Shown here: positions 31,990-42,171 of the stretch, piece by piece
Layout of the letters: the number at the start of each line of letters is the position of its first letter
Position numbering within the stretch: the stretch's first letter is position 1
Made by a program: the position numbers and the translations under genes
The notes under the pieces: generated by a model
Database searches by the model: none
The model's input: only the letters and a program-made list of their open reading frames with translations
What the model was told of the DNA's origin: nothing
Source: Taxillus chinensis
Taxonomy: Eukaryota; Streptophyta; Magnoliopsida; Santalales; Loranthaceae
DNA: 64,000 nt
Reading direction: 5' to 3'
NCBI GenBank assembly: GCA_023512835.1
Contig: CM042084.1
Span: forward strand, 44,315,609-44,379,608

Positions 31990-33033
31990 TGCTTTGATTG
32001 ATGTAGCTCAGGGTAAATTAACCTTGAGGATAAACGATGATACCTTAGTCTTCCACATGGAACGGTCTTTGCAAGGGCAAGCAGAGGAAAGTTGTCTCTG
32101 GATCGAAGATTTCGAGGAATTAGTTGAAGATTACTTGAGCGAGCAAATCGAACAAGAAGATGAAGTGCTTCACACATCAGCGATCCAGTCGCAAGAGGCA
32201 AAGGACTTGATCACTGACAAGAAGGAATTAAAATCAAGTCCATTGGAGCAAGCTAAGGAGGAGCGTGACGAGCAAACAACTCCAGCGCCAGAACTGAAGG
32301 AGTTGCTTGGACACTTGAGGTATGAATTTCTAGATTCCACAAATAGATTTCCAGTAATTGTTGCTTCAAATTTAAATACTTTAGAATGTGAACAATTGCT
32401 AGAAATTCTAAGGAAACATAAAAAGGCCCTTGGGTGGAATATTGAAGATATTAGGGGCATTAGTCTAGGGCTATGCATGCATAAAATCTTAATGAATGAT
32501 GATTTTTACCCCACTGTTGAAAGACAACGAAGATTGAACCCAGTAATGAAAGAAGTTGTTAGGAAAGAAGTTCTAAAATGGAAAAATGCTGGGATAATTT
32601 ATGCTATATCTGATAGTGAGTGGGTTAGTCCTTTACATGTTGTGCCCAAGAAAGGGGGCATGACGGTGATTAGGAATGAAAAGAATGAATTGATTCCATC
32701 CCGAACTGTGACGGGGTGGAGAGTCTGTGTGGACTATAGGAAGCTAAATAAGGCCACTAAGAAGGACCATTTTCCCCTTCCTTTTATTGATCGATGCTTG
32801 ATAGGTTAACTGGGTATAGTCATTCTTGTTTCTTAGATGGGTATTCCGGGTACAATCAGATCATGATTAAACCCGAGGACCAGGAGAAAACAACGTTCAC
32901 TTGCCCTTTTGGCACCTTTGCATTTAGGAGGATGCCATTTAGGCCGTGTAATGCACCTGCGACCTTTCAAAGGTGCATGATGGCCATTTTTCAGGGGCTT
33001 GGTGGAGGAAATAATGGAAGTATTTATGGATGA
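31990..33033 (+). pseudogene. pol: Athila protease end and reverse transcriptase
   Basis: The frame resumes after the Tekay insertion with ALIDVAQGKLTLRINDDTLVF and runs open to a stop at 32807. In it: a variable acidic linker, LKELLGHLRYEFLDSTNRFPVIVAS, KKALGWNIEDIRGISLGLCMHKI, then RT motifs WVSPLHVVPKKGGMTV and WRVCVDYRKLNKATKKDHF-P-L-P-F-I-D. A frameshift near 32796 moves to the frame 32794-33033 (CFLDGYSGYNQI, KTTFTCPFGTFAFRRMPF, APATFQRCMMAIF). Another near 32996 leads to the catalytic segment. Two simple indels are thus visible in an otherwise good RT. Confidence 0.92.
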
Positions 33034-33943
33034 TTTCTCTGTGTTTGGTAATTCTTACCAACATTGCTTAAAGAACCTAGATACTGTCCTAGAGAGATGT
33101 GAAGAGAAAGAACTTGTCCTCAATTGGGAGAAATGCCATTTTATGGTAAGTGAGGGCATAGTCCTAGGACAAAAAGTGTCCACAAAAGGTTTGGAGGTGG
33201 ATAAACCTAAGATATCCACAATTGAAACCCTGCCACCTCCAACCAATGTGAAAGGGGTGAGAAGTTTCTTAGGACATGTTGGGTTCTATAGAAGATTTAT
33301 TAACGAATTCTCCAAAATAGCTAAACCCCTAAGTGTGTTGTTGGAGAAGGACACAACCTTTGAATTTAATGAAGAGTGTTTAAAAGCTTTTGAGGTCTTT
33401 AAGCACAAGCTAGTTACAGCTCCTGTCATAGTTACTCCAGATTGGGAACAACCATTTGAGCTTATGTGTGATGCGAGTGATTATGCTGTAGGGGTAGTTC
33501 TAAGGCAGAGGAGAGAGAAAATTTTTAGGGTGATTTACTATGCTAGCAAGACTCTAGATAATGCCCAATAAAACTATACCACTACTGAGAAAGAGTTGCT
33601 AACTGTAGTGTATGGGTGCAACAAGTTTAGATCTTACCTATTGGGGTCTAAGGTTGTTGTTTATACTGATTATGCAGCCCTAAAGTACTTGTTGACAAAA
33701 AAAGAAGCTAAGCCACGTCTGCTGAGATGGGTACTCCTCTTAGAGGAGTTTGATCTAGAGATTAGAGACACTAAGGGAGCTTTAAACACTGTTGCATATC
33801 ACCTTTCTATACTTGAGAATGCACCTAAGTCTCTACCTATCTCTGATGACTTCCCTGATGAGGCAGTGTTTCAAGTAAGCCAGCTTCCCTGGTTTGCTGA
33901 TATAGCCACTGAGTTTATACCTAAGGGATTTGATTACCACTAG
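32999..33943 (+). pseudogene. pol: Athila RT catalytic end and RNase H
   Basis: Frame 32999-33571 starts with VEEIMEVFMDDFSVFG; FMDD is the RT active-site motif. It continues with KCHFMVSEGIVLGQKVS, the thumb GVRSFLGHVGFYRRFINEFS, and the RNase H start FELMCDASDYAVGVVL (catalytic Asp). A TAA at 33569 interrupts before [24 protein letters not shown] (Glu), [13 protein letters not shown] (Asp) and [15 protein letters not shown]. The frame ends near 33943 with a TAG. All RNase H acidic residues can be found. Confidence 0.92.
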
Positions 33944-33958
33944 CGGAAGCGCTTCATA

Positions 33959-35157
33959 GTGAATGCAAAGAAATATATTTGGGATGATCCTATCCTCTAT
34001 AAGCGGTGTGCTAATCAAATCACTAGGAGGTGTGTCCCTGAGGAGGAGATGGATGCTATCATGCATCAGTGTCATGCATTACATTATGGGGGCCACTTTG
34101 GAGTACAAAGAACAGTAGCTAAGATAATGCAATGTGGGTTTTATTGGCCAAATATGGTTAAAGACACCTATGTCTTCATTAAAACTTGTGATAGATGTCA
34201 AAGGGTAGGTGGACTGTCTAGGAAGAATGAGATGCCTTTAACTGGAATCCTTCCAGTTGAAATCTTTGATGTTTGGGGCATAGACTTTATAGGGCCTTTC
34301 CCCATTTCTGATGGGTATTCATACATTCTGTTGGCTGTAGATTATGTGTCCAAGTGGGTTGAGGCAATACCAACGAGAGTGATGATGCTAGAGTGGTGAC
34401 TAAATTCCTTACCAGAAACATCTTTAGCTGTTTTGGGATACCAAGGGCTATTATTAGTGATGAGGATAGTCATTCTTGTAACAAATTGTTTGACAAGCTG
34501 TTGACAAAGTATGAAGTCAACCATAGGAAGTCCTTAGCTTACGACCCACAAGCTAATGGACAAGCTGAGGTGTCAAACAGGGAAATCAAAGCTATCCTTG
34601 AGAAAACTGTTAGAGGAAATAGAAAGGATTGGTCTCAAAGGCTTGATGAAGCCTTATGGGCTTATAGGACAGCCTACAAGACTCCCATTGGAATGTCCCC
34701 TTACAGAATCCTATATGGGAAGTCTTGTCATTTACCTGTGGATTTAGAACACAAGGCTCAATGGGCCTTGAGGAAATTAAACTTTGATCCACAAGAAACC
34801 AAGGAACTGAGGATGACTCAATTAATTGAGTTAGATGAGTTTAGAATGGATGCCTATGAGAGTGCTAAAACTTATAAAGAAAGAACCAAAAAATAGCATG
34901 ATAGGCAACTTAATACAGAATCTTTAGCCCTGGGACAAAAAGTTTTGTTATTCAACACTAGACTACGGTTATTTCCAGGAAAGCTACGATCAAAATGGAT
35001 GGGGCCATTTGTGCTAATTGATAAGAAGCCATATGGGAGCTTTGAGCTCCAAGCTAAAGATGGCAAGAAATTTTGGGTTAATGGCAATAGGCTGATACCT
35101 TATTATGACCCAACACAGAGGGAGATCGTTCATTCCCTCTCTTTTGAGCCTTCATGA
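33959..35157 (+). pseudogene. pol: Athila integrase, nearly complete
   Basis: Frame 33959-34399 has the HHCC finger (H in MHQCHALHYGGHFG, C in CDRCQR) and the first catalytic Asp in GIDFIGPFP, then [21 protein letters not shown] frameshift near 34385 shifts to 34393-34896, with Asp in [11 protein letters not shown] (normally SDGGSHF) and Glu in [33 protein letters not shown] and [23 protein letters not shown] at 34894 precedes the C-terminal part (34945-35157) with GQKVLLFNTRLRLFPGKLRSKW and GPFVLIDKKPYGSFEL. No chromodomain, as expected for Athila. Confidence 0.92.
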
Positions 35158-35846
35158 GCAGATTTTGAAGTCTAGCTACAGACTTTAAATGAAGCGCTTG
35201 TTGGGAGGCAACCCAACGGTATTGTTTTAGTTTTTGTTTTTATATTTGTTGTGTGAACTCACCATGGTGTAGGGAACTTTGTTTCTTTTTACTAATCATT
35301 TTGTAGGCTTCAAAGAGCACATCCATGGGCACTAGAATTTAGTTTCAAGCCCATGTCAAGAGCAAAGACAAAGTGAAGCCACAAGTGCTTTAAATTGAGC
35401 CCAACCATATACCGTGCAAAAGAGAAAGATGATCCTCATTTCATGGGCTAGCTACAGAAGAAAAATGGGCCAATTTGGGTCTGCACGTCATAATGCACGT
35501 GCTATGATGATATGGCGTGCACATTAGATTTCTCTGAAAGTTTAATAGAAGACAGATACCATCATGGGCAATAATAATGTCTTCTGCACGCCATATCCTG
35601 TATATCTATTTGGTGGTCAAAAGGCAAAAATACCACTTTTCACCCTTTTAAAGCCTTCCAATATATGCCGTGCAGAAGAGACATGTGATATACAGCTCAT
35701 GAGGGACCCACCATCCGAATATGAGCTTATTTTAACATGCACGCCACAATGATGATATGACGTGCATAGGGGTATTTTCGTCCGATCAGCCTGAAAATTG
35801 GAGGACACGTGTATGATGGAATTTGAAGCACATCTCCTTTTGCACG
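35158..35846 (+). other. Athila post-integrase region with LTR-like palindromes
   Basis: GCGCTTGTTGGGAGGCAACC (35199-35218) is the standard Athila motif after integrase. From about 35480 the sequence has several TGCACG words in opposite orientations (35481-35522, 35584-35600, 35672-35684, 35740-35767) resembling the inverted repeats in the LTRs of this window. No gene is seen. Confidence 0.75.
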
Positions 35847-35855
35847 CTATAAATA
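35847..35855 (+). promoter_or_regulatory. Internal TATA box upstream of env-like ORF
   Basis: CTATAAATA in a TTTGCACGCTATAAATACTG context lies about 130 bp upstream of the ATG at 35978. A C/T-rich leader (TTCCTCTCCTTC) lies between them. A TATA this far inside the element cannot belong to an LTR promoter; it may drive a subgenomic transcript. Inference from sequence only. Confidence 0.45.
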
Positions 35856-35977
35856 CTGAGGCCGGGAGCTAGGTCAAATGCACCAGAAATGATTTCTAGA
35901 TCTGAAATTTGAAAAGCTCTGGTTCTTGCTATTGTAGCTAAATTTCATCCTTCCTCTCCTTCAATTTCTATAGCAAG

Positions 35978-36470
35978 ATGGTGCGCACAAGGTGATTAGG
36001 CAAGGAAGAAGTCCATTTCTCAAGTTCTTCAACTAGTGAGGATGGGGAGATCTTCCTAGGGTATGCTCTGGATCTGAATGCCTTAGAGGAATCCAACCTG
36101 GGATGGTCAAGTGAGGTGGCCTTAAAGCTTCAAAATCTTGGGTTAGTAAGATTAGTTTCAGCCAGATGTGCTATTTATTATCCTGCCTTGCATGAATTTT
36201 ATCATTCCATTTACTTCAATGAAGAAAGAGGGGTTGTTGCAGAACAAATTGCCTCTTATTCATCTCACAGAAATGGAATTCTCTCAGCAACCTGATCAAT
36301 TCAGCTGTGGGATTTTCGTTTGTTATTATATGCTGGCTATTTTGCGCGAATGAGATACATGGCCCATACGCGGTGAAACTTCAGCTGATTTTGTGGCTCG
36401 GGTGCGGAGCTTGGTGGCCCAAGTGATCTACTATTATAGCTTACCAGCAGATAGGTCAGGTTCTTTTTAA
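35978..36470 (+). pseudogene. Env-like / Ulp1-like ORF remnant in Athila 3' region
   Basis: The ATG at 35978 starts MVRTR, then TGA at codon 6. The same frame continues LGKEEVHFSS, LGLVRLVSARCAIYYPALHEF and NEERGVVAEQI to a stop near 36290; this resembles the N-terminal domain of plant transposon-associated proteins (Transposase_32-like, from memory). A second frame (to 36353) carries EFSQQPDQFSCGIFVCYYML, with the Gln and S-C-G of C48 Ulp1-type SUMO cysteine proteases. FVARVRSLVAQVIYYYS follows. A large internal deletion must separate the two, as the Ulp1 His and Asp are absent. Not functional. Confidence 0.6.
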
Positions 36471-36505
36471 CCTCTCTACCATGCCATGAGGACATAGCAT
36501 ATTTT

Positions 36506-37085
36506 TAGTGTGGTGTGGGGAGTAGCTCAAGCCACTTGTTTGTCCTTTATTTTGTTTGATTGTATGTGTTAGTTTGTTTTGGTTTGCTTAGTAGTTATAA
36601 TGTTCTTTTTATTTTGTGTGATTGTTTGAGTTGCTTGATTGTTTAAGTTGATTGTTTGAGTTGCTTGATTGTGTGATTTGCATATGGAGAGGCATGGATA
36701 CTAGGTATGCAATTTTGGCTTAAATTTTAATTTTTATGCCACATTAGTATCATGTTGTGATAAGGGTGTTAAAGTAATTAAAGTGTGTTATGATTTGGCT
36801 TAAGCATGTCTTTACTTCTTGAATGATATTACCATGTTTTTGGAGCTGAAGTTTGAATATTAGCTGAGCATGACGTGTTAGGATAACACTTAGTGACTTT
36901 TAGAGTTGAGTGTGAAGCAAATTGAAAAACGCCTCTTTCTAGCCCTTGAGTGACATTTATGGTTTATGGGTAATAGTTTGATTTGATGCTTCTCTCTGTA
37001 TTTAACATTAGTTATTTGATGGTAGGAGTTAAGTAAGCATGATGACTACCTATTAATGCTCAGTGTTTGGTGTTTTGCTAGATAT
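36506..37085 (+). other. Athila PPT-like tract and 3' non-coding region
   Basis: TAGTGTGGTGTGGGGAG (36506-36522) is the purine-rich GTGTGGGGAG tract found downstream of coding in Athila. The following T/G-rich sequence, including repeated GATTGTTTGAGTTGCTTGA (36620-36680), has no gene. It is cut at 37086 by the Tekay LTR; GATAT (37081-37085) is the candidate TSD. Confidence 0.7.
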
Positions 37086-38127
37086 TGTCACGCCCCGCAT
37101 TTCCGACTCCGGGAAACCGGTACGTGACTCCCCATTCACCCACACGGATGGCAACGGGGTTGGATTACTAGATGCCACACAAGCAAAACTAACAATTATA
37201 ATAAATCAAACAAGCCACATCTTTATTTAATTCCAAACCTCAAAGGTTCATAAACCAACCATGTTCCGTACTACAATTCAGTCTCTTAGTACATTTCCCC
37301 CATGGGGTTACATAAGTCATAAAATTACATCACAGAAGAGCAATAAAATGAAGATGGTCTTCCACCTTGGTGTATCCACCTAACGCCTGTAAGTCCCTTG
37401 AAAACAAGCAAACACAGTAGGAGGGGTGAGCAACCACAGCTCAGTAGGGATCAAGTCTCCTCAACCCTTCCCATGCTCCTAGCGGCTACATGCATGTGCA
37501 CAGCATCAAAACGACGTAGTTTTGATTAAGTGAATCCCAGCATCAAAACGACGTAGTTTTGATTATACAAGTTACAACCTTTCCGCATCCATACACACCA
37601 AAATACTCACTATTCCAACCTGGTCCTTTGGGAAAAGATGATTAGAATAACAAAACTAAGGTAACCATGCAAAAACATGCCTGCACGCCAATTTGAATGC
37701 CAATTCCCCAATTGGCGTGCAGCTCCAAATGCACTCAGACTTCACCCCAAGCCTCCTTGCATCTTGTAGAGGTCTGAAAAGCAAAAATATGCTTGCACGT
37801 GAAATGGGTGAATTCACCTGCAGCTCCAAATGCTCTGAAATTTCTGTGGTAGGTAGAGGACCTCATTCTAAGAAACTTTTGTTCTTGCACGCCAATTGTT
37901 TGAGGCCATCTACCCTACCAAAAGTGAGCTCCAAGATCAGCCAAAACAGCTTAAAACCGCCTGTATACGCATAGCATCTTCCTAGGGCATAAATACACGT
38001 TATCACTTATCATATGCACCTCCCAAAAGTCTCCTCTTGGGCTCATCTCTTACCTCAAACTTGTGCACCAACATCCAAGGTGTTTGTGGTTAACTTCTTA
38101 CACACGGGTTACACACGGGTCATTACA
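37086..38127 (-). repeat. 3' LTR of the minus-strand Tekay element, internally deleted
   Basis: On the minus strand it begins TGTAATGACCCGTGTG at 38127 and ends GGGGCGTGACA at 37086. It is only 1042 bp, against about 1.9 kb for its relatives at 40255 and 46962. The missing part runs from just after the paired ACGT near-palindromes (37504-37563) to the block before CATGGGA (about 37490). TATA, (GA)n, splice-donor site and the 26-bp array are therefore gone, while the acceptor-like TTTTCAAG (about 37390-37398) remains. An inverted repeat is at 37682-37721. Confidence 0.88.
37504..37563 (-). promoter_or_regulatory. Paired ACGT near-palindromes
   Basis: Two AAAACGACGTAGTTTT copies flanked by ATC and GAT lie 38 bp apart (start to start). 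They stand immediately next to the deletion that removed the TATA box of this LTR. Confidence 0.7.
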
Positions 38128-38145
38128 TCCTCTCCCCCTTAAGAC
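38128..38145 (-). other. PPT of minus-strand Tekay element
   Basis: On the minus strand CTTAAGGGGGAGAGGA abuts the LTR start at 38127 and is preceded by TTTTCGAGGACGAAAAG. It is identical in design to the PPTs at 29658-29673 and 46945-46961. Confidence 0.9.
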
Positions 38146-38331
38146 TTTTCGTCCTCGAAAAGAAATGACATACGAGGAAAACAAACACAAGCTACCCATT
38201 TGCCACACGGCGAGCCACAACACCCAAATGGGTCATACACCGCGCACAGCACATAACAACACATAACAAGGTACCACCATAATCCATAACAACACATATC
38301 CGCATGTCACAGATACACATCTCAAAACACA

Positions 38332-39640
38332 TCACAAATATGAACACATGTCTAAAAGACAACATATGAACAACGCTGGATGCTGCTCCCGCATCAAGGA
38401 CTCATGCTCCCAAGTCTCCTCCTCAATGCCACGGTACTGCCACAGCACGCGAACCAAAGGAATAGCACGACCACACAAAAGCTTCTCTCGCCGATCTAGG
38501 ATACGGATAGGGGCCTCAACAACGGACATGTCATCCTCAATGTCCAATGTCCCCCAATCAATCACATGAGTGGGGTCAGGGTGATACTTCCGCAACTGGG
38601 ACATGTAAAACACGTTGTGCACTCGACTCAACCGCGGTGGTAACGCTAACCGGTAGGCCACGGGCCCCACACGATCCAGAATCTCAAAAGGACCAATAAA
38701 CCGCGGAGATAGCTTGGAACCTCGCCCAAACCGTCGATGTCCACGATGTGGAGAAACACGAAGAAACACATGATCACCAACAGAAAACTCCAAAGGCCAC
38801 CGCCGCCGATCCGCATAAGATTTCGCCGACTCCGAGCCGATAACAAATGCGACGAATCAACTTAACCTTCTCGGTAGCCTCTTGAACCAACTGTGGTCCC
38901 AAGAGAGCTATCTCCCCCACCTCGGTCCAACACAAAGGTGATCGACACGGCCGCCCATACAACACCTCAAAAGGAGCCATCCCAATGGATGCCTGATAAC
39001 TGTTATTGTAGGCAAACTCCACCAAAGGAAGGTGAGTTGCCCACGAACCCCCAAAATCTAACACACAGGCCCGTAACATGTCCTCCAAAGTCTGATTCGT
39101 CCTCTCTGTCTGGCCGTCAGTCTCAGGGTGAAAGGCTATACTCAAGTGAAGTTTGGTCCCCATAGCCGCCTGTAAACCTGCCCAAAAATGGGAAGTGAAC
39201 CTCGAATCCCGGTCAGAGACAACCGACGATGGTACTCCATGCAGTCTCACAATCTCGTTCCGGTACAGCTGACTCAAAACCCCGATAAAGTCCCGCTCGC
39301 GAACAGCCAGGAAATGGGCCACAATCACCCAAATCATATCTTTCCTCCCTGTGGTGGGTGGAAGACCAGTCACAAAATCCATCGCGATGTGGTCCCACTT
39401 CCACTCCGCTATGGGCAACGGCTGCAACATGCCTGCCGGCCGCTGATGCTCAGCCTTCACCTGCTGACATGTGAGACATCGCAAAACAAAGGCAGCCACA
39501 TCACGTTTCATCCCAGGCCACCAAAAATGTCCCCGAAGCGCACGGTACATCTTCGTACCCCCTGGATGCACAGCAACTCTAGACTGGTGAAACTCCCTCA
39601 TCACCTCATCCCGGAGAGAAGAAGCCACTACTAACCGCCC
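38332..39640 (-). pseudogene. pol: Tekay integrase with chromodomain, minus strand
   Basis: Frame 39628-38774 carries the HHCC finger (H in FHQSRVAVH, C in CLTCQQVK), Asp in AMDFVTGLPP, Asp in VSDRDSRFTSHFW and Glu in DGQTERTNQTLED, so all catalytic residues are present. A short deletion removed the residues expected between WVIV and AHFLAVRE. LPLVEFAYNNSYQASIGMAPFEVLYGRPCRSP follows. A frameshift near 38800 moves to 38793-38332: [43 protein letters not shown] and the chromodomain WQYRGIEEETWEHESLMREQ-H-P-A-L-F. The frame then runs on without the usual EDE end. Confidence 0.92.
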
Positions 39641-40254
39641 CTAAAAAGACAACTCATGCTCAGGACCCTCTGTCCAGTCCTCAGATAGCTCCCCAACCTC
39701 AATACGGGCACGGAGAACCTCACACTCAATGTCACCCAACTGTTCCTCCCGGACGTGCTGGTACAACTCAGGCACAACCACCAAAGGACTCAGGACTGTC
39801 CCACCATCACGAACAACAGGCTGTAGCTGCAACATCGCCAACTGCTCCATCGCTTCCACTCTCTCACGGCCACCTCGGCTTTCCCTTTTCTCGCTCAACG
39901 CATCGGCCACAACATTACCCTTGCCCGGGGTATAGGCAAGAGTAAAGTCAAAGGTTTGCAAATACTCCACCCATCTCCTCTGCCTCAAATTCAAGTCCTT
40001 CGAGTAAAGATGTACCGAAGGCTCTTGTGATCCGAGAACACCACGAACTTCTCCCCCCAAAAGGTAATGTTGCCAACTCTTCAAGGCGAAGATGACAATG
40101 CCAACTCAAAGTCATGTGTAGGATAATTCGCTCGTGAGGCTTCAACCGCCTCGATCCATAGGCTACCACACTATGCTCCTTCATAAGCACACACCCCAAA
40201 CCAACCCTGGACGCATCGCAAAATACCTCATACGGGATATCCTCCCTAGGCAAT
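39641..40254 (-). pseudogene. pol: Tekay RNase H end and pre-integrase linker, minus strand
   Basis: From the insertion border at 40254 the minus frame reads REDIPYEVFCDASRVGLGCVL (catalytic Asp). It is then frameshifted several times (40130-40050). Frame 40084-39641 holds SKDLNLRQRRWVEYLQTFDF and AYTPGKGNVVADALS, the RNase H end, and a linker with LGDIECEVLRARIEVGELSE. A TAG at 39641-39643 separates it from the integrase frame. Confidence 0.88.
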
Positions 40255-40819
40255 CGTAATGACCCGTGTGTAACCCGTGTGTAAGGAGTTAACCACAAAC
40301 ACCTTGGATGTTGGTACACAAGTTTAAGGTAAGAGATGAGCCCAAGAGGGGACTTTTGAGAGGTGTATGTGTCAAGCGATAGCGTACATTTATGCCCTAG
40401 GAAGATGCTATGCGTTTACTGAGCGTTTTAAAGCTGTTTTGGCTGATCTTGGAGCTCACTTTTGACCTAGTAGATGGCCTCAAACAATTGGCATGCAAGA
40501 ACAAAAGTTTCTTAGAATGAGGTCCTCTATCTACCACAGAAATTTCAGAGCATTTGGAGCTGCACGTGAATTCACCCATTTCACGTGCAAGCATATTTTT
40601 GCTTCTCAGGCCTCTACAAGATGCAAGGAGACTTGGGGTAAAGTTTGAGTGCATTTGGAGCTGCACGCCAATTGGGGAATTGGCGTTCAAATTGGCGTGC
40701 AGGCATATTTTTGCATGGTTACCTTGGTTTTGTTATTCTAATCATCTTTTTCCAAAGGACCAGGTTGGAATAGTGAGTATTTTGGTGTGTATGGATGCGG
40801 AAAGGTTGTAGCTTGTGTA

Positions 40820-40878
40820 ATCAAAACTACGTCGTTTTGATCCTGGGTTTCACTTAATCAAAACTACGTCGTTTTGAT
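40820..40878 (+). promoter_or_regulatory. Paired ACGT near-palindromes upstream of TATA
   Basis: Two AAAACTACGTCGTTTT copies flanked by ATC and GAT stand 37 bp apart. The second ends 11 bp before CTATATAA at 40889. The same arrangement occurs at 47522-47580 in the 3' LTR. Confidence 0.72.
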
Positions 40879-40944
40879 AATGGGAGGTCTATATAAGGAT
40901 GAGGAGACTCCTTGTTCTAGGGTTAGGGTTCTTTTCGGCCGTCG

Positions 40945-40946
<2 letters not shown>

Positions 40947-40993
<47 letters not shown>
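40947..40993 (+). repeat. (GA)n microsatellite in LTR leader
   Basis: A pure GA run ends in a G run. The 3' LTR equivalent (47649-47689) is shorter, so length changed after insertion or was unequal at reverse transcription. It creates false Arg-Glu and Ser-Leu repeat frames. Confidence 0.95.
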
Positions 40994-41000
<7 letters not shown>

Positions 41001-41522
41001 AAGGAAGGAGAGCGGCTTGCTTGCCAGGAGCGTCGTGCGTGGGGAAGACAACGTCTAGCGTGGAAGCAAGAGCCGGAGGACGTTTTCAAGGTAGGGATTC
41101 TGTTCTTCCTAAATCCTCCTCCGTCCTAGGGTCCTAGGGCGAATATGAGTTATATCTCGTTATATTATTTATATGTAAATTCATATAGGTGTGACCTCCT
41201 ATATGAATGTTGGCCTTCAATGGCGATTTTGGTGTTTCCGGTGTTTGTGTGATGCATGAAAAGTGTTTGATAAAATGCCTGTATGATATGCCTGCTACAT
41301 GTTTGATGAAATGCCGTGTGAACTTAGCTGTGTGTATATGCCCATTAAGTGTTTGGTAATATGTCCATGTGACTGGACTTGTGGTTTAGTGTATGTATGT
41401 ATGCTGGATGTTTGCTCTATGGCCTGAATGGTTGGGTTTGTGCACTTGTGAACGGGTGCACACCAAGTGTTTGGTTGTATGCTTGAGTGACCATGTGTGT
41501 TGTGTGCTTAATCGTGGTATCT

Positions 41523-41652
41523 GGCCTGAAGAGGCGGTTAAATCACTTGGCCTGAAGAGGCGGTTAAATCACTTGGCCTGAAAAGGCGGTTAAATCACTT
41601 GGCCTGAAGAGGCGGTTAAATAACTTGGCCTGAAGAGGCGGTTAAATCACTT
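41523..41652 (+). repeat. 26-bp tandem repeat, 5 copies, in LTR
   Basis: Five GGCCTGAAGAGGCGGTTAAA-TCACTT units carry two point differences. The 3' LTR has the same five copies (48215-48344) and shares the TAACTT variant in unit 4, so the array predates this insertion. Confidence 0.95.
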
Positions 41653-42171
41653 GTGGTTAAAGTGTTAGCCGTGTGGCGGTGGAAGATTGTAAATTGTTGA
41701 TGTGGTTGTTATTATGTTTGTTGAAATTATTGTATCACGACACCGCACTTGTACACATGGCATGTAGATGCTAGGAACATGGGATGGGTTGGGGAGACAT
41801 GATCCCTACTTGGCCGTGGTTGCTCACCCCTCCTCTTGTGTTTGTTTGTTTTCCAGGGACTTACAGGCGTTAGGTGGATACACCAAGGTGGAAGACCCTC
41901 TCCACTTTATTGTTCATTTCGGTAATGTACTTTTATGATTTATGTAACCCCGGGGAGGGGAATGTACTAAGGGATTGAACTGTAATCAGGGACTTGGTTG
42001 TTTTGTGAACCTTTGATGTTTTGGAATTAAATAAAGATGTGGCTTATTTGATTTATTGTAATTGTTAGACTTGCTTGTGTGGCATCCAGTAATCCAACCC
42101 CATTGCCCTCCGTGTGGGTGAATGGGGAGTCACGTACCGGTTTCCTCGGGTTGGAAATCCGGGGCGTGACA

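Larger units (their letters stand above)
19227..37085 (+). mobile_element. Athila-lineage Ty3/gypsy element (3' LTR outside window)
   Basis: It has LTR, a PBS of the tRNA-Asp type, gag, protease, RT, RNase H, integrase, a GCTTGTTGGGAGGCAACCC motif after integrase, an env-like/Ulp1-like ORF and a GTGTGGTGTGGGGAG tract: a full Athila order. It is interrupted by a solo LTR (22118-24113) and a Tekay derivative (24834-31984), then cut at 37086 by a minus-strand Tekay element whose far side lies beyond the window. Coding resumes in frame across both internal insertions. About eight stops or frameshifts occur in gag-pol. Confidence 0.92.
40255..42171 (+). repeat. 5' LTR of non-autonomous Tekay-like element
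   Basis: 1917 bp. It begins CGTAATGACCCG (T to C at the first base) and ends GGGGCGTGACA. Order: inverted repeats (40561-40589, 40672-40701), paired ACGT near-palindromes (40820-40878), TATA CTATATAA (40889-40896), (GA)n (40947-40993), donor CAAG|GTAGGG at 41091, five 26-bp repeats (41523-41652), branch/pyrimidine block GGTTGCTCACCCCTCC (41819-41834) and acceptor TTTTCCAG ending at 41856. Confidence 0.95.

Noticed and set aside
38348..39634. Plus-strand frames opposite the minus-strand integrase
   Set aside because: They are antisense shadows of the Tekay integrase, whose motifs are unambiguous on the minus strand.
40874..41137. Frames with Arg-Glu and Ser-Leu repeats (also at 47576-47830)
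   Set aside because: They are translations of the (GA)n microsatellite in the LTR leader, duplicated in both LTRs.
41523..41652. Regular repeats that could suggest a CRISPR array (also 49594-49827, 15981-16430)
   Set aside because: Units are directly adjacent with no unique spacers, and the context is plant retrotransposon LTR or UTR.
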